Notes: generated from the sequence alone by a model not told the origin. DNA of 64,000 nt from Dethiobacter sp. (GCA_020725465.1 DYEY01000054.1:35164-99163); one strand, 5' to 3'. Shown: positions 1 through 9,186, counted from the stretch's first letter. Translations and numbers: made by a program.

Positions 1-591
1 GGTGGTAAGCAGTCTCATTATGGGTGGCTGGATAATCGGCACCAGGGCCATATAAGAGTAGGCAGCCACCGCCACCGAGCCCAGCAGGTGAGGTGCCAGC
101 TTGGAAGTGAGAAAGATAGCGGTGGGACCGTCGGCGCCGCCGATAATCCCGATGGACCCGGCTTCGGCGGCATTGAAACCCAGCAGCATGGCGCCGATGA
201 GGGTGGTGAAAATGCCAAACTGCGCGGCGGCACCAAGGAGCAGCGTCTTGGGATTGGCAATGAGCGGACCAAAGTCGGTCATGGCGCCGATACCGAGGAA
301 TATCAGGGGCGGGAATATCCCCCGCTCGATACCCATGTAGAAATAACGAATCAGACCTCCGGTGGAAAGCAGCTGTCCGGTCTCTGAAAACACCGGATTG
401 TCCATTATCCCGCCCAAAGGCAGGTTTACCAGCAGCATGCCGAAACTGATGGGCACAAGCAAAAGAGGCTCATATTTTTTTTCCACACCCAGGTAAAGCA
501 ATGTGCAGGCGACCACCAGCATCATCAACTGGGGGAGCGTCATGGCGGCAAAACCGGTGCCCTCGATGAACATAAGAATTTTATCTAGCAT
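1..591 (-). CDS. Sodium-pumping decarboxylase beta subunit (OadB/MmdB family), partial
   Basis: The first 197 codons are present and the frame runs off the left edge. The protein would be the integral-membrane beta subunit that decarboxylates carboxybiotin and couples this to Na+ export, in oxaloacetate or methylmalonyl-CoA decarboxylase complexes. The family signature GADGPTAIF is visible near residue 165, with several hydrophobic segments before it. The ATG at 591 starts MLDKIL and lies 11 bases after the biotin-carrier gene, so the two are co-transcribed. A methylmalonyl-CoA substrate is a guess from lineage; the carboxyltransferase alpha subunit that would decide is not in the window. Confidence 0.93.
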   Translation of the reverse strand, partial: MLDKILMFIEGTGFAAMTLPQLMMLVVACTLLYLGVEKKYEPLLLVPISFGMLLVNLPLGGIMDNPVFSETGQLLSTGGLIRYFYMGIERGIFPPLIFLGIGAMTDFGPLIANPKTLLLGAAAQFGIFTTLIGAMLLGFNAAEAGSIGIIGGADGPTAIFLTSKLAPHLLGSVAVAAYSYMALVPIIQPPIMRLLTT

Positions 592-602
592 TGATCCCCC
601 CC

Positions 603-1028
603 CTATTCTATGACAACCATCAGATCACCCGTGTTAACATTGGTCCCCTTGCTGACGGCAACCTCTTTCACAGTACCTCCCACCGGCGCCGTCACTTCAT
701 TTTCCATTTTCATGGCTTCCAGAATCAGCAGGACCTGGCCGGCTTTTACTTCCTGGCCGGCGCTTACCAGTACATTTATAACCACGCCGGGCATGGGAGC
801 GGTAACTGAATTGCCGCCCGCTGCCGCTTTGGCCGCCGGTTTGGGCGGAGGCGGAGCCGGTCTGGCCGCTGCCGCCGGCGGTGCAGCTACCGGGGCTGCT
901 TGCGGTGCAGCAGGGCGCACAGGAGCAGGGGGCGCCATAGCAGGCGCCGGAGCAACTGCCGCCGCTCCCAACTCTTCAACGACCACATCGTATGCCTGTC
1001 CATTGACTGTTACTCTGAATTTTCTCAT
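603..1028 (-). CDS. Biotin carboxyl carrier subunit of the sodium-pumping decarboxylase
   Basis: This 141-residue protein would carry CO2 on biotin between the carboxyltransferase and the membrane beta subunit. The C-terminal 70 residues form a biotinyl domain with the classic AMKMEN motif, whose Lys is biotinylated, about 35 residues from the end. A flexible Ala/Pro-rich linker (about residues 22-70) precedes it, as is usual for MmdC-type subunits. The ATG at 1028 has a GGGAGAAG ribosome site and overlaps the stop of the upstream delta-type subunit by four bases (ATGA), which implies translational coupling. Confidence 0.93.
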   Translation of the reverse strand: MRKFRVTVNGQAYDVVVEELGAAAVAPAPAMAPPAPVRPAAPQAAPVAAPPAAAARPAPPPPKPAAKAAAGGNSVTAPMPGVVINVLVSAGQEVKAGQVLLILEAMKMENEVTAPVGGTVKEVAVSKGTNVNTGDLMVVIE

Positions 1029-1459
1029 CTTCTCTTCTCCCTTCGCAAAAGAAATAAATCCTGGCGCCTTTCCATCAGCTTTTTCCTACCGGCAAGACCC
1101 CATTCTGTTGTCCGCAGGTAACCAGCGGGACATGGATTAACCTGGACCGGCTCGATGGAACTGATGGTGAATTCTTTTCCAGGTGCGTCGAGACAGGCAG
1201 CAATGGCAGCCGTTAAAACGGCTACGATGTCTTCACCCAGGCTGTGGACCTGCTCGCTTACTGTGGCCGCCACCGGGGCGGCTACCGCTTCTGCCAGCAC
1301 GCTTTCCGCAGGCGCCTGCGTCGCTGGCCCGGCGGCTTTCTTTACACCAAAGACCTGACTAAAACCGGTAAGTATGAGATATAAGACGTAAAGGGTAATC
1401 ATTACAACCGCAAAACCGATTACCATAACCTGTAAGCCAAACTCAATTGTTTCCTGCAA
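1025..1459 (-). CDS. OadG-type small membrane subunit of the sodium-pumping decarboxylase
   Basis: A 144-residue protein with one N-terminal transmembrane helix (about residues 8-32), typical of the OadG/MmdD subunits that hold the decarboxylase complex together. The rest is an Ala-rich linker and a charged tail. The start is TTG at 1459, chosen because GGAGGAG lies just upstream and no nearer ATG fits. It is the first gene of the operon, with its own promoter about 190 bases upstream. Assignment rests on topology and on its place before the biotin and beta subunits, since OadG proteins are poorly conserved. Confidence 0.8.
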   Translation of the reverse strand: MQETIEFGLQVMVIGFAVVMITLYVLYLILTGFSQVFGVKKAAGPATQAPAESVLAEAVAAPVAATVSEQVHSLGEDIVAVLTAAIAACLDAPGKEFTISSIEPVQVNPCPAGYLRTTEWGLAGRKKLMERRQDLFLLRREKRR

Positions 1460-1650
1460 ATCTTATCTCCTCCCGGTGCAACTGTTTTGTTTGCAGCAAC
1501 GTCTCCTCCTGTTGGTTGCCGTCCACCTCCCCCCGGCAGTGTTTTGTCAGAACACACGTGCCCTGCCTGAATTGAACTTTTTGAAACTCCCGGTAAGACG
1601 CATTTGCGATAATTCTAAAAAAAAATACCCAAACCGTATATTTTTTAAAA

Positions 1651-1679
1651 ATTATATCATTTATTCGCGCCCGGGTCAA
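1651..1679 (-). promoter_or_regulatory. SigA-type promoter of the sodium-pump decarboxylase operon
   Basis: Read on the minus strand: -35 TTGACC (1674-1679), 17-base spacer, perfect -10 TATAAT (1651-1656). It overlaps the 3' end of the PHP gene, so the decarboxylase genes can be transcribed independently. It leaves a leader of about 185 bases (1460-1645), in which I see no gene or recognisable riboswitch. Confidence 0.75.
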
Positions 1680-2536
1680 AAAATCCTTTTTTTAATCTTT
1701 GGAGTTTTACCGGCCAATGCCGCCGCCCTAAGCAGTGACAGCGTTTTCCTGTCTACGCCGCAGGAGGCCAGTTCACCGCCCGTGCTGCTTTGACCTCCGT
1801 GATAGTCTGAACCACCGGTTACAATCAAACCCAAAGCGCCGGCCAGGGCACTGAACCGTTCAACCTGTTCAGCGTCATGCTCGGGATGGCGGGCTTCCAG
1901 TCCCTGCAGTCCGGATTTTACCAAATCTTCGATAAGCGCCTCAACTCCCGATAGGCCGGGATGGGCCAGTACAGCCACCCCTCCCGCCTCCTTTACCAGT
2001 TCAATCGCCTCACACGGGGTCAACTTAAAGCGTTCAACATAGGCGGGCCCGCCGTAAGCCAGCAGGGTATCAAAAGCCTGGCGGACACTCTCTATAAAGC
2101 CCTTTTCCAGCAGCGCCCTGGCAATATGCGGTCTGCCGGGGGCTGCTTTTCCGGCGATTTGACAGACCCTCTCCAGCTCTATCCCGTAACCCAGTTCCGC
2201 CAACCTGGCTACCATCTTTTCAGCGCGGCCTACCCTGCTTTGGCGCAACTCACGCAGAAGCCGCATCAACCTGGGGTGTCCCGTGTCAATATAGTAGCCC
2301 AGGATATGTATTTCGTGGCCGGCATATTCGGTGCTGAGTTCAATGCCCGGTATAACCTCCAGGCGACGGGAACTTCTCCGGGCCGGGATGATACCGTCCA
2401 CGGTATCATGGTCGGTAATGGCAATGGCAGAGAGGCCGATGGTTGTCGCCATCTCCGCCACTTCAGCCGGGCTGTACAGGCCATCGCTGGCGGTGGTGTG
2501 TACATGCAGGTCTGCCGCAACCTCTTTTTCTTTCAT
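1676..2536 (-). CDS. PHP-domain phosphoesterase (TrpH/RNase AM-like)
   Basis: A 286-residue PHP-superfamily metal-dependent phosphoesterase. Metal-site motifs are DLHVHTTASDG near the N-terminus, AITDHDTVDG, a Glu in IPGIELS, HPGL, and GSDYHGG near the C-terminus. Relatives act on 3',5'-bisphosphonucleotides or on RNA 5' ends; the substrate here cannot be read from sequence. The ATG at 2536 has GGAGACC upstream and lies just after the dipeptidase stop (2538), so the two form an operon. Its last bases hold the promoter of the next operon. Confidence 0.9.
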   Translation of the reverse strand: MKEKEVAADLHVHTTASDGLYSPAEVAEMATTIGLSAIAITDHDTVDGIIPARRSSRRLEVIPGIELSTEYAGHEIHILGYYIDTGHPRLMRLLRELRQSRVGRAEKMVARLAELGYGIELERVCQIAGKAAPGRPHIARALLEKGFIESVRQAFDTLLAYGGPAYVERFKLTPCEAIELVKEAGGVAVLAHPGLSGVEALIEDLVKSGLQGLEARHPEHDAEQVERFSALAGALGLIVTGGSDYHGGQSSTGGELASCGVDRKTLSLLRAAALAGKTPKIKKRIF

Positions 2537-2537
2537 T

Positions 2538-3521
2538 TCAGGTCTCCGTTTTTAAGATTTTATCCAGCACCCGCAGGAAATTGCCCCCCATAATCTGCTG
2601 CGTTTCCAGGGCGGAAAACCCACGTTTTTGCAATCCTTCCCCCAGGACCGGCAGGTACGAGGCGTCGTTGAGTCCGTCCACTGAGCGGTCAATTCCGTCA
2701 AAATCGGAACCCACAGCCAGGACCGCCACTCCAAACCGTGCCGCCACGTAGCAATAGTGGTCCAGCAACTGTTCCAGGCCGGCCTGCCCCGACTGGTGGA
2801 CAAAGGGGGGATAAAAGGACATGCCGATAACCCCGCCCTGGTCGCGCAGCGCCCGCAATTGTTCGTCATCAAGGTTACGGCGGTGAGGGCAGATGGCATA
2901 GGCATTGGCATGGGTAACAACAACCGGGGACGTGGAGTGCTCCAAAACGTCAAAAAAGGAGCGGCGCGAAAGGTGGGCGGCATCCACCATCATGCCAAGA
3001 CGGTTCATTTCGCTTACCACTTCCCTGCCAAAGTCAGTAAGCCCGCCCGCGGCATTGCCCACCCCTACCCCGTCGGCCAGGTCATTCCTGTCATTCCAGG
3101 TTAAACCGAGGCCCCTGGCGCCCAGACGGTACAGAGAGCGCAGCACTTCCAGTTCCCCTTCCAGTGACTCACCGCCCTCGACCGTGAGAAGTGCCGCCAC
3201 TTTTCCGCTTTCCAGAGCTTCGCGCAGAGTGCCAGAACCGATCACCAACATGATGCTTTCTTTATTTTCCTCCAGTACACGGTGGAAATGCCCGAACAGG
3301 ACCAGGGTGCGCCGCAGGGCCCCCCAGGGCTTAAATGCCGGCTCCAGGCAGACAGCAAAGCATTGCAGGGCAACGCCTCCCAGCCTTAACCTGGGCAAGT
3401 CAATATGGCCCGTCCGGTTCAGGCGGGCAAAATCGTAGCTTTCCCGACTCCGCAGGAACAGGGAAACCGTGTCACAATGGCCGTCAGCAACAAAAAATTT
3501 AAATTTATCCTTATTGTCCAT
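2538..3521 (-). CDS. Membrane-dipeptidase-type peptidase (M19 family)
   Basis: A 327-residue zinc peptidase of the renal dipeptidase family. Visible M19 signatures are the HxD pair in DGHCDT (residues 14-19), the bridging Glu in LTVEGGE, His residues in DAAHLS and VVVTHAN, and the C-terminal GSDFDGID. No signal peptide is seen, so it probably acts in the cytoplasm on dipeptides. It follows a terminator and precedes the PHP gene by one base. The ribosome site (AGGTGA) lies 13 bases from the ATG, so start confidence is moderate. Confidence 0.93.
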   Translation of the reverse strand: MDNKDKFKFFVADGHCDTVSLFLRSRESYDFARLNRTGHIDLPRLRLGGVALQCFAVCLEPAFKPWGALRRTLVLFGHFHRVLEENKESIMLVIGSGTLREALESGKVAALLTVEGGESLEGELEVLRSLYRLGARGLGLTWNDRNDLADGVGVGNAAGGLTDFGREVVSEMNRLGMMVDAAHLSRRSFFDVLEHSTSPVVVTHANAYAICPHRRNLDDEQLRALRDQGGVIGMSFYPPFVHQSGQAGLEQLLDHYCYVAARFGVAVLAVGSDFDGIDRSVDGLNDASYLPVLGEGLQKRGFSALETQQIMGGNFLRVLDKILKTET

Positions 3522-3549
3522 ACTTTAAATTCTATCACCTGTCGGCGGC

Positions 3550-3581
3550 AAAAAAAATACCCCCAGCTGTTGACTGTGGGT
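3550..3581 (-). terminator. Intrinsic terminator after spoVS
   Basis: On the minus strand a stem of ACCCaCAG against CTGgGGGT (one mismatch) is followed by TATTTTTTTT, 18 bases past the spoVS stop. Confidence 0.75.
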
Positions 3582-3598
3582 CTATGCTATAAAAATTT

Positions 3599-3859
3599 TC
3601 AGCGGGGCTCCACTATCAGTTTGATTGCCGTTCTTTCTTCACCATCAATGACGATGTCTGTAAAGGCGGGTATACAGATGAGGTCCATACCGCTTGGGGC
3701 AACAAAGCCGCGTGCAATAGCCACCGCCTTTACCGCCTGGTTTAGCGCACCGGCCCCAATGGCCTGCATTTCAGCGCCACCGCGCTCACGCAATACCCCT
3801 GCCAGTGCTCCTGCCACAGAATTCGGGTTGGACTTTGCTGAAACCTTTAATACTTCCAT
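3599..3859 (-). CDS. spoVS: Stage V sporulation protein S
   Basis: This 86-residue protein belongs to the SpoVS/Alba-like family, needed in Bacillus for spore coat assembly and late engulfment stages. The start MEVLKVSAKS and the internal GAGALNQAVKAVAIAR are characteristic. I place the start at the ATG at 3859 because a strong AGGAGG lies seven bases upstream; a longer open frame exists but lacks a ribosome site. Its place after ymdB matches the rny-ymdB-spoVS order of Bacillus and many Clostridia. A terminator follows. Confidence 0.96.
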   Translation of the reverse strand: MEVLKVSAKSNPNSVAGALAGVLRERGGAEMQAIGAGALNQAVKAVAIARGFVAPSGMDLICIPAFTDIVIDGEERTAIKLIVEPR

Positions 3860-3964
3860 TGCCGGCCTCCTGTATATTTTGACTTTTCTGACAATTATAA
3901 ATTCATCGCAACTATCGAAAATTCCTGCAAAAGGGGAAAATTTTTTCATGGCAAAACGCATTGT

Positions 3965-4747
3965 TTATCCGTAAACCTCGTTGATTCTGGTGATGGAGCG
4001 GGCAAGGCCGCTGCCGGTGTCAATTTCCACCACCACGCCGTTTAACTGTTTTTCCTCTCCCGCGGCCACTTCGAACCTTACCGGCAGCTGGCTGGTGAAC
4101 CTGGCAATCACGTTTTCCGGTTTGACGCCCAGCACCGATTCATACGGGCCGGTCATGCCCACATCGGTGATATAAGCAGTTCCCGCGGGCAGGATACGTT
4201 CATCAGCTGTCTGGACGTGAGTATGTGTACCCAACACGGCGGAAACCCGCCCGTCCAGATAATAACCAAGGGCTATCTTTTCCGAAGTGGCTTCGGCATG
4301 AAAGTCTACAATAATCAGAGGGGTTATGGCGCGAAGCCTTTCCGTTTCAGCGGCGGCAGCGCGAAAAGGGCAGTCAAGCGGCGGTAGAAAAACACGGCCG
4401 CTTAAATTGATCACAGCCAGTTTGCAGTCCCCCGCCTGAAAAACTCCTGAACCCGCCCCCGGTGTGCCGGGCGGGTAATTAAGCGGGCGGATAATTTTTT
4501 TTTCCCGGGCGATGTAAGTGAGCGCCTCTTTTCTGTCCCAGACGTGATTCCCCATGGTCAGCACGTCCACACCTGTTTTAAAGATCTCAGAGGCCGTGCT
4601 TTCATTGCAGCCCACACCGCCTGCCAGGTTCTCGCCGTTGGCAATGGTAAAGTCCACCCGGTAGTTTTCTTTCAGCCTTGGCAGCAGGTCCCGTACGCAC
4701 TCACGTCCCGGCCTGCCGACCACGTCCCCGATCATCAGAACACGCAA
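3965..4747 (-). CDS. ymdB: YmdB-type metallophosphoesterase (cyclic-nucleotide phosphodiesterase)
   Basis: This 260-residue calcineurin-fold enzyme hydrolyses 2',3'-cyclic nucleotides in Bacillus and influences the choice between motility and biofilm. Metal motifs are MIGDVVGRPG at the N-terminus, NGEN, GNHVWD, and DFHAEAT followed by LGTHTHVQTAD. The likely start is TTG at 4747, with AGGAGG seven bases upstream. It lies between a gene of unknown function and spoVS, in the conserved rny neighbourhood. Confidence 0.95.
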   Translation of the reverse strand: MRVLMIGDVVGRPGRECVRDLLPRLKENYRVDFTIANGENLAGGVGCNESTASEIFKTGVDVLTMGNHVWDRKEALTYIAREKKIIRPLNYPPGTPGAGSGVFQAGDCKLAVINLSGRVFLPPLDCPFRAAAAETERLRAITPLIIVDFHAEATSEKIALGYYLDGRVSAVLGTHTHVQTADERILPAGTAYITDVGMTGPYESVLGVKPENVIARFTSQLPVRFEVAAGEEKQLNGVVVEIDTGSGLARSITRINEVYG

Positions 4748-4810
4748 GCGGTTTCCTCCTGTCCTGATATTTTTACGCTGCGGTAAATCTGGGCCTGCAC
4801 CTATATTTGT

Positions 4811-5368
4811 CTACTTGTCGCAAACGTATACTTTCCCCGCTTCCCGGAAAGCAATAAGGTTGTCTTTATGCCCGCCTGCCTGGCCCAGCAGGTATTCTAT
4901 TATCTCTTCCTGCCTTACCATTTCCTCGTCATGGCAAAGCTCGCAAGACTCCGGGTCTCTTACCATAGAGGCGGAAAATTCCGCTTCCACCAGGGCGGTT
5001 ATCAGTAAGATCAGCTCCAGGCTAAGCAGCGCCGTCCCGCAGGTTATGCCGACCAGGCTGATCTTGCCAAACCTTTCAAATTCGGCCTTCACGTCATACA
5101 TGGTTCCTTTCAGTTCGCCGTATGCAGCCAGTGAGCTTTTGAGCATGGCTTTAAACGAGGTGAATTCTTCTTTGACAACGCCGCCGTGCAGCATGAAGGT
5201 AAATTTGCAACGTTCCCGCGGCATATCCAGGTTTATGGACATTATTTCAGGGAAACGCAACAGGAGGGAAGTCAAAAGGTTGGCAACATGAGTGTCCTGC
5301 TTCTGTTGTTTTGCTCTGAGCACAGCGGTAACCTCCGGTTGTTTCTTTCTGCCAAAGCTACATTCCAT
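4811..5368 (-). CDS. Protein of unknown function with a C-terminal CxxCH motif
   Basis: A 185-residue protein that I do not recognise. The N-terminal half is mixed and charged; residues about 100-130 form one hydrophobic stretch that could be a membrane or buried helix. Near residue 152 is a CELCH sequence, like a heme c or metal motif but probably not heme-bearing without a signal peptide. It sits between rny and ymdB, so it may share RNA-turnover or sporulation timing. The start is uncertain, because the nearest ribosome-site-like sequence is about 16 bases away. Confidence 0.7.
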   Translation of the reverse strand: MECSFGRKKQPEVTAVLRAKQQKQDTHVANLLTSLLLRFPEIMSINLDMPRERCKFTFMLHGGVVKEEFTSFKAMLKSSLAAYGELKGTMYDVKAEFERFGKISLVGITCGTALLSLELILLITALVEAEFSASMVRDPESCELCHDEEMVRQEEIIEYLLGQAGGHKDNLIAFREAGKVYVCDK

Positions 5369-5428
5369 AAGGGCCGGGAGAATTCCTTCCTGTCGGCCTC
5401 AAAATGTAAATTGCAAAATTTGCCTTCC

Positions 5429-5467
5429 AAAAAACACCGGCAACAGAAGCAGTCGCCTGTTGCCGGT
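5429..5467 (-). terminator. Intrinsic terminator of rny
   Basis: A perfect 11-base stem, ACCGGCAACAG with CTGTTGCCGGT around a 10-base loop, is followed on the minus strand by GTTTTTT, 16 bases beyond the rny stop. Confidence 0.88.
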
Positions 5468-5482
5468 ATCCTGCCGGTTATA

Positions 5483-7024
5483 TTACTTGGCGTAATCCAC
5501 CGCCCTGGTTTCCCTGATTACTGTTACTTTGATCTGTCCCGGATATTCCAGGTCTTCCTCTATCTTTTTGACTATCTCCCGGGCCATCTGGACACTGGCC
5601 AGGTCGTCGATTTTTTCCGGTTTTACCATAATCCTGATTTCACGCCCGGCCTGGATGGCGTAAGCTTTGTCCACGCCTTCAAAAGAGTCGGCTATTTCTT
5701 CCAGCTTTTCCAAGCGTTTGATATAGGCTTCCAGCGTTTCCCTCCGGGCGCCGGGACGGGCGGCGGAAACAGCGTCTGCAGCCTGCACCAGCACAGCCTC
5801 CAGCGTCAGGAATTCCTCGTCTCCGTGGTGAGCTACAATGGCGTTGATTACTTCCCTGGACTCACGGTATTTTTTGGCCAGGTCGCCGCCGATGGTAACG
5901 TGGGGGCCTTCAATTTCATGGTCCACTGCTTTACCGATGTCATGCAGCAAGCCAGCCCGTTTCGCCAGCTGGATATCAAGGCCCAGTTCCGCCGCCATCG
6001 AGCCTGCCAGGTGCGCTACCTCCACAGAATGTTTGAGGACGTTCTGGCCGTAGCTGGTGCGGAAACGCAGCCTGCCCAGCAGCTTCACCAGCTCCGGGTG
6101 CAAGCCGTGCACGCCGGCCTCAAAGGTGGCCTGTTCGCCTTCTTCCCGGATACGGGCTTCCACTTCCTGCCTGGCTTTCTCCACCATTTCCTCGATACGG
6201 GCCGGGTGGATACGGCCATCGGCCACCAGTTTCTCAAGGGCAATTCTCGCCACCTCGCGGCGGATAGGGTCAAAACCTGATAAAATAACGGCTTCCGGGG
6301 TGTCGTCTATTATCAGGTCAATACCGGTCAGGGTTTCCAGGGTGCGGATATTTCTGCCTTCACGGCCGATTATCCTGCCCTTCATTTCATCGTTGGGCAA
6401 TGAAACCACCGATACCGTAGATTCTGACACATGGTCGGCGGCAAACTTTTGAATAGCCAGGGTTATAATATGCCTTGCTTTCTTTTCGCTCTCTTCCCTG
6501 GCCTGGGATTCCATATCTTTGATCATCATGGCCATCTCATGCTTTACTTCTTCCCTGACACGGGAAAGAATCAGTTCTTTGGCTTCTTCCGTGGTCAGCT
6601 CCGACAATCTCTCCAGTTCAGCCAGCTGCTGCTTCAGAATTTCCTCAATTTTTTCCTGTAGCTCGCTTATGCTGTTCTCCCTGGCTTTAATCTCCTCTTC
6701 CTTTTTTTCAATCTGGGAAGTTTTTCTGTCCAGGGTCTCTTCTTTTTGCAGGAGGCGGCGCTCCATTCTCTGAAATTCAGCCCTTCTCTCCCGGCTTTCC
6801 TGCTCTAAATCCCTTCTCATCCGGTGGGCTTCTTCTTTGGCTTCCACCAGTTTTTCCCGTTTTAAAGACTGTGCCTGCTTTTCTGCCTCCTCCAGCAATT
6901 TTTTTGCTGCTTCCTCGGCTGAGCCTATTTTACGCTCCGCTGTGCGCCTGCGGATAAGATAACCGGCGACAAACGAAAAACCGGCAGCGGCCAGTACTAT
7001 AAGGACAACTGCCCATGGCGGCAT
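5483..7024 (-). CDS. rny: Ribonuclease Y
   Basis: This 513-residue membrane-anchored endoribonuclease initiates mRNA decay in Firmicutes. In order it has an N-terminal transmembrane helix (about residues 4-24), a long charged coiled coil (about 30-200), a KH domain with [12 protein letters not shown], and an HD domain with [12 protein letters not shown]. Length matches the family (about 520). I chose the ATG at 7024 (MPPWAV), which has AGAGGTGA upstream; an in-frame start 13 codons earlier lacks one. It has its own terminator and a further terminator upstream, so it is probably monocistronic. Confidence 0.97.
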   Translation of the reverse strand: MPPWAVVLIVLAAAGFSFVAGYLIRRRTAERKIGSAEEAAKKLLEEAEKQAQSLKREKLVEAKEEAHRMRRDLEQESRERRAEFQRMERRLLQKEETLDRKTSQIEKKEEEIKARENSISELQEKIEEILKQQLAELERLSELTTEEAKELILSRVREEVKHEMAMMIKDMESQAREESEKKARHIITLAIQKFAADHVSESTVSVVSLPNDEMKGRIIGREGRNIRTLETLTGIDLIIDDTPEAVILSGFDPIRREVARIALEKLVADGRIHPARIEEMVEKARQEVEARIREEGEQATFEAGVHGLHPELVKLLGRLRFRTSYGQNVLKHSVEVAHLAGSMAAELGLDIQLAKRAGLLHDIGKAVDHEIEGPHVTIGGDLAKKYRESREVINAIVAHHGDEEFLTLEAVLVQAADAVSAARPGARRETLEAYIKRLEKLEEIADSFEGVDKAYAIQAGREIRIMVKPEKIDDLASVQMAREIVKKIEEDLEYPGQIKVTVIRETRAVDYAK

Positions 7025-7060
7025 GTTTTTCACCTCTTCTTTCGCTTCTTTGCTTTGTTG

Positions 7061-7094
7061 CAAAAAATAAATAGCTGTGTGGGTACACAGCTAT
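7061..7094 (-). terminator. Intrinsic terminator between recA and rny
   Basis: A perfect 10-base inverted repeat (ATAGCTGTGT with ACACAGCTAT around a four-base loop) is followed on the minus strand by TTATTTTTTG. It lies some 370 bases past the recA stop, just upstream of rny. Confidence 0.75.
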
Positions 7095-7460
7095 AAAGAG
7101 AAACCATATCCATCTTACTGGAATTTGTCCGGAAATATGCTTTTTGCCAGTAAAAGATTTATATGATTAGGCACTTTAGGCCGCTTGCTCTTTATTTACC
7201 CACACCAAATATACCTGCCATAAATTTTATCCTGTTTACGCCTGTATGTCAAGATTGCCGCCAAATTCTTCTTTTAGGGCAAAAATTGCCGCATCTCTTG
7301 GAAATCTTCTGTTCTGCAGCGCCCTGCCCGGTCGCGGCAGACTGTTACCCTTTCTTCACGCCGGCAGTACAGTGCCAGCTCCCGTTTCGGGCTGACCCTT
7401 TCCCACAGCGCGCTCCCCAAGCAGGCACAGTGCCTCCTGCTTCAGCTTTCCCCGCCTCCA
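7095..7460 (-). other. recA-rny intergenic stretch with no convincing gene
   Basis: These 366 bases separate recA from the terminator before rny. Short open frames of 30-55 codons exist on the minus strand in two registers, one coding for ELALYCRREERVTVC, but none has a clear start with a ribosome site. recX often lies here in Firmicutes, and a decayed recX is possible, but I see no convincing RecX motif. The part near 7140-7260 is AT-rich and featureless. Confidence 0.35.
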
Positions 7461-8483
7461 TCACTTGCCGGCCGCCTGCCCGCCCGGATTGACCGGCGCC
7501 GGCAGCCCGTGGGCCTCACGGATTTTGCGCTCAAGCTCTGCCGCTATATCGGCATGTTCTTTCAGAAACTGCCGGGCGTTCTCACGGCCCTGCCCCAGCC
7601 TCTCCTCGCCGTATGAAAACCAGGCGCCGCTCTTTTGCACCAGGTCCAGGTCCAGCGCCAGGTCCAGCAGAGTGCTTTCCCGGGATATGCCCTCGCCGTA
7701 TATAATATCAAAGTCGGCCTGACGGAAAGGTGGCGCCACCTTATTTTTTACCACTTTGGCCCGGGTGCGGCTGCCCACCGATTCGTTGCCCTGTTTAAGT
7801 GTCTCCATGCGGCGGACATCAAGGCGAACCGACGCATAAAATTTAAGCGCCCGGCCGCCCGGCGTGGTTTCAGGGTTACCGAACATCACGCCTACCTTTT
7901 CCCGGATCTGGTTGATAAAAATGGCGGTGGTATTGGACTTGGCGATAGCACCGGATAGCTTGCGCAGCGCCTGTGACATCAGCCTGGCCTGCAGCCCGAC
8001 GTGGGCGTCGCCCATTTCTCCCTCAATTTCCGCTTTGGGCGCCAGTGCCGCCACCGAATCGATAACAATCACATCAATAGCGCCGCTTCTGACCAGCGAT
8101 TCGGCGATTTCCAGCGCCTGTTCCCCGGTATCGGGCTGGGACACCAGAAGCTCGTCAATATTAACTCCCAGCTTCTGGGCATATGACGGGTCCAGGGCGT
8201 GTTCCGCATCGATGAAAGCGGCGTAGCCGCCGGCTTTTTGCGCTTCAGCTATGGCATGCAGGGCAACCGTGGTCTTGCCGGAAGACTCTGGGCCAAAAAT
8301 CTCGATCACCCGACCGCGGGGGAATCCTCCCACACCCAGGGCTATATCAAGGGCCAGTGTTCCGCTTGGAATGACCGATAAGCCGTTTCGTCCCGCCGAA
8401 TCGCCAAGACGCATGATAGAACCTTTGCCGAACTGTTTTTCAATTTGAAGCAAAGCCATTTCCAGGGCTTTTTGTTTTTCCAT
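7461..8483 (-). CDS. recA: RecA recombinase
   Basis: This 340-residue protein forms the ATP-dependent strand-exchange filament and triggers LexA self-cleavage. It has Walker [10 protein letters not shown] near residue 65, Walker B VIVIDS, and the L1/L2 loop region including [10 protein letters not shown]. The start is the ATG at 8483 (MEKQKALEM), with AGGAGG nine bases upstream; upstream in-frame codons lie within the operator. The tail is short and Gly/Ala-rich. A LexA box lies 19 bases before the start codon. Confidence 0.98.
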   Translation of the reverse strand: MEKQKALEMALLQIEKQFGKGSIMRLGDSAGRNGLSVIPSGTLALDIALGVGGFPRGRVIEIFGPESSGKTTVALHAIAEAQKAGGYAAFIDAEHALDPSYAQKLGVNIDELLVSQPDTGEQALEIAESLVRSGAIDVIVIDSVAALAPKAEIEGEMGDAHVGLQARLMSQALRKLSGAIAKSNTTAIFINQIREKVGVMFGNPETTPGGRALKFYASVRLDVRRMETLKQGNESVGSRTRAKVVKNKVAPPFRQADFDIIYGEGISRESTLLDLALDLDLVQKSGAWFSYGEERLGQGRENARQFLKEHADIAAELERKIREAHGLPAPVNPGGQAAGK

Positions 8484-8501
8484 TTTAAAAATCCTCCTAA
8501 C

Positions 8502-8515
8502 CAAACATTTGTTCG
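8502..8515 (-). promoter_or_regulatory. LexA (DinR) box at the recA promoter
   Basis: The minus strand reads CGAACAAATGTTTG, 12 of 14 matches to the Gram-positive SOS operator CGAACATATGTTCG. It directly follows a -10-like ATTATAAC (8515-8522), so bound LexA would block the transcription start. The -35 region is weak. Confidence 0.8.
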
Positions 8516-8561
8516 TTATAATTTCTCCGTCCTGCTGAAAAATCCTGCCGTGTCTGTAAAA

Positions 8562-9110
8562 TTATTTTTGTAAAAGTATAAATTCCGCTCTCTTTTTGTA
8601 AACAGGTCCGCGCGGTGTCAGGGTGCTTTCCAGGCAGTAAAAGCTTTCCACCGGAAAAACGCTGGACACAAGAATCTCCGGGGCGGCTTCAGGCAGCGGC
8701 GGCGCCTGCCGGCCATCCCTGACCCTGCCCAGGGTAAAATGGGCCCGGAACGGTTTGTCCGGCCGGATCCCCAGGTTAAACGCCAGGCGACCGGCCAGAA
8801 AGTGCAGTTCCCTTTCACCCCGTCCCACACCGGCGAAAATAACCCTGGGGCGATTCCGGCCGGGAAAGGCGTTTAAACCGGCTATCTCCACGGTGAAAGC
8901 GGTTACTTCTCCCGCCGTCTTTTCCGCTGCCGCCGAAAGCCCCGCCAGGCGCTCCTGGGGTGTCTCGCCGATAAACAGCAGGGTAAGGTGCAGGTTTTCT
9001 TGTTCCACCCACTTCACAGCCCCGGGGACCAGGTCCAGGCGCAGCTGTGCCGCCGCCAGCCTTTCTCTGACAGCCCGGGGCGGTATTATGGCAAAAAACA
9101 GCCTGGCCAC
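8562..9110 (-). CDS. thpR: RNA 2',3'-cyclic phosphodiesterase (LigT/ThpR)
   Basis: A 182-residue 2H phosphoesterase that opens 2',3'-cyclic phosphate ends on RNA. Both catalytic HxTx motifs are present: HLTL about 40 residues in and HFTL about residue 126. The start is GTG at 9110 (VARLFFAI), supported by a GGGGG-rich ribosome site; the frame is open further upstream but would run into the next gene and lacks family similarity there. It lies between a membrane phosphoesterase gene and the SOS-controlled recA promoter. Confidence 0.9.
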   Translation of the reverse strand: MARLFFAIIPPRAVRERLAAAQLRLDLVPGAVKWVEQENLHLTLLFIGETPQERLAGLSAAAEKTAGEVTAFTVEIAGLNAFPGRNRPRVIFAGVGRGERELHFLAGRLAFNLGIRPDKPFRAHFTLGRVRDGRQAPPLPEAAPEILVSSVFPVESFYCLESTLTPRGPVYKKRAEFILLQK

Positions 9111-9186
9111 ACGCCGGCCCCCTTTCTTCCTCTCCCGGATAACTTTGACAACAGCATAAAAATTCCTGCCGCAATATGTGCAGGAA

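Noticed and set aside
1443..1679. A 78-codon minus-strand frame upstream of the OadG-type gene
   Set aside because: Its start lies within the -35 element of a near-consensus promoter, it overlaps the real gene, and it has no ribosome site.
5186..6280. A 364-codon open frame on the plus strand opposite rny
   Set aside because: It mirrors RNase Y in another frame, has no family signature or ribosome site, and GC-rich coding DNA readily leaves such antisense frames open.
7163..7492. A 109-codon plus-strand frame between rny and recA
   Set aside because: Pro-rich, overlaps the recA 3' end, no start signal or similarity.
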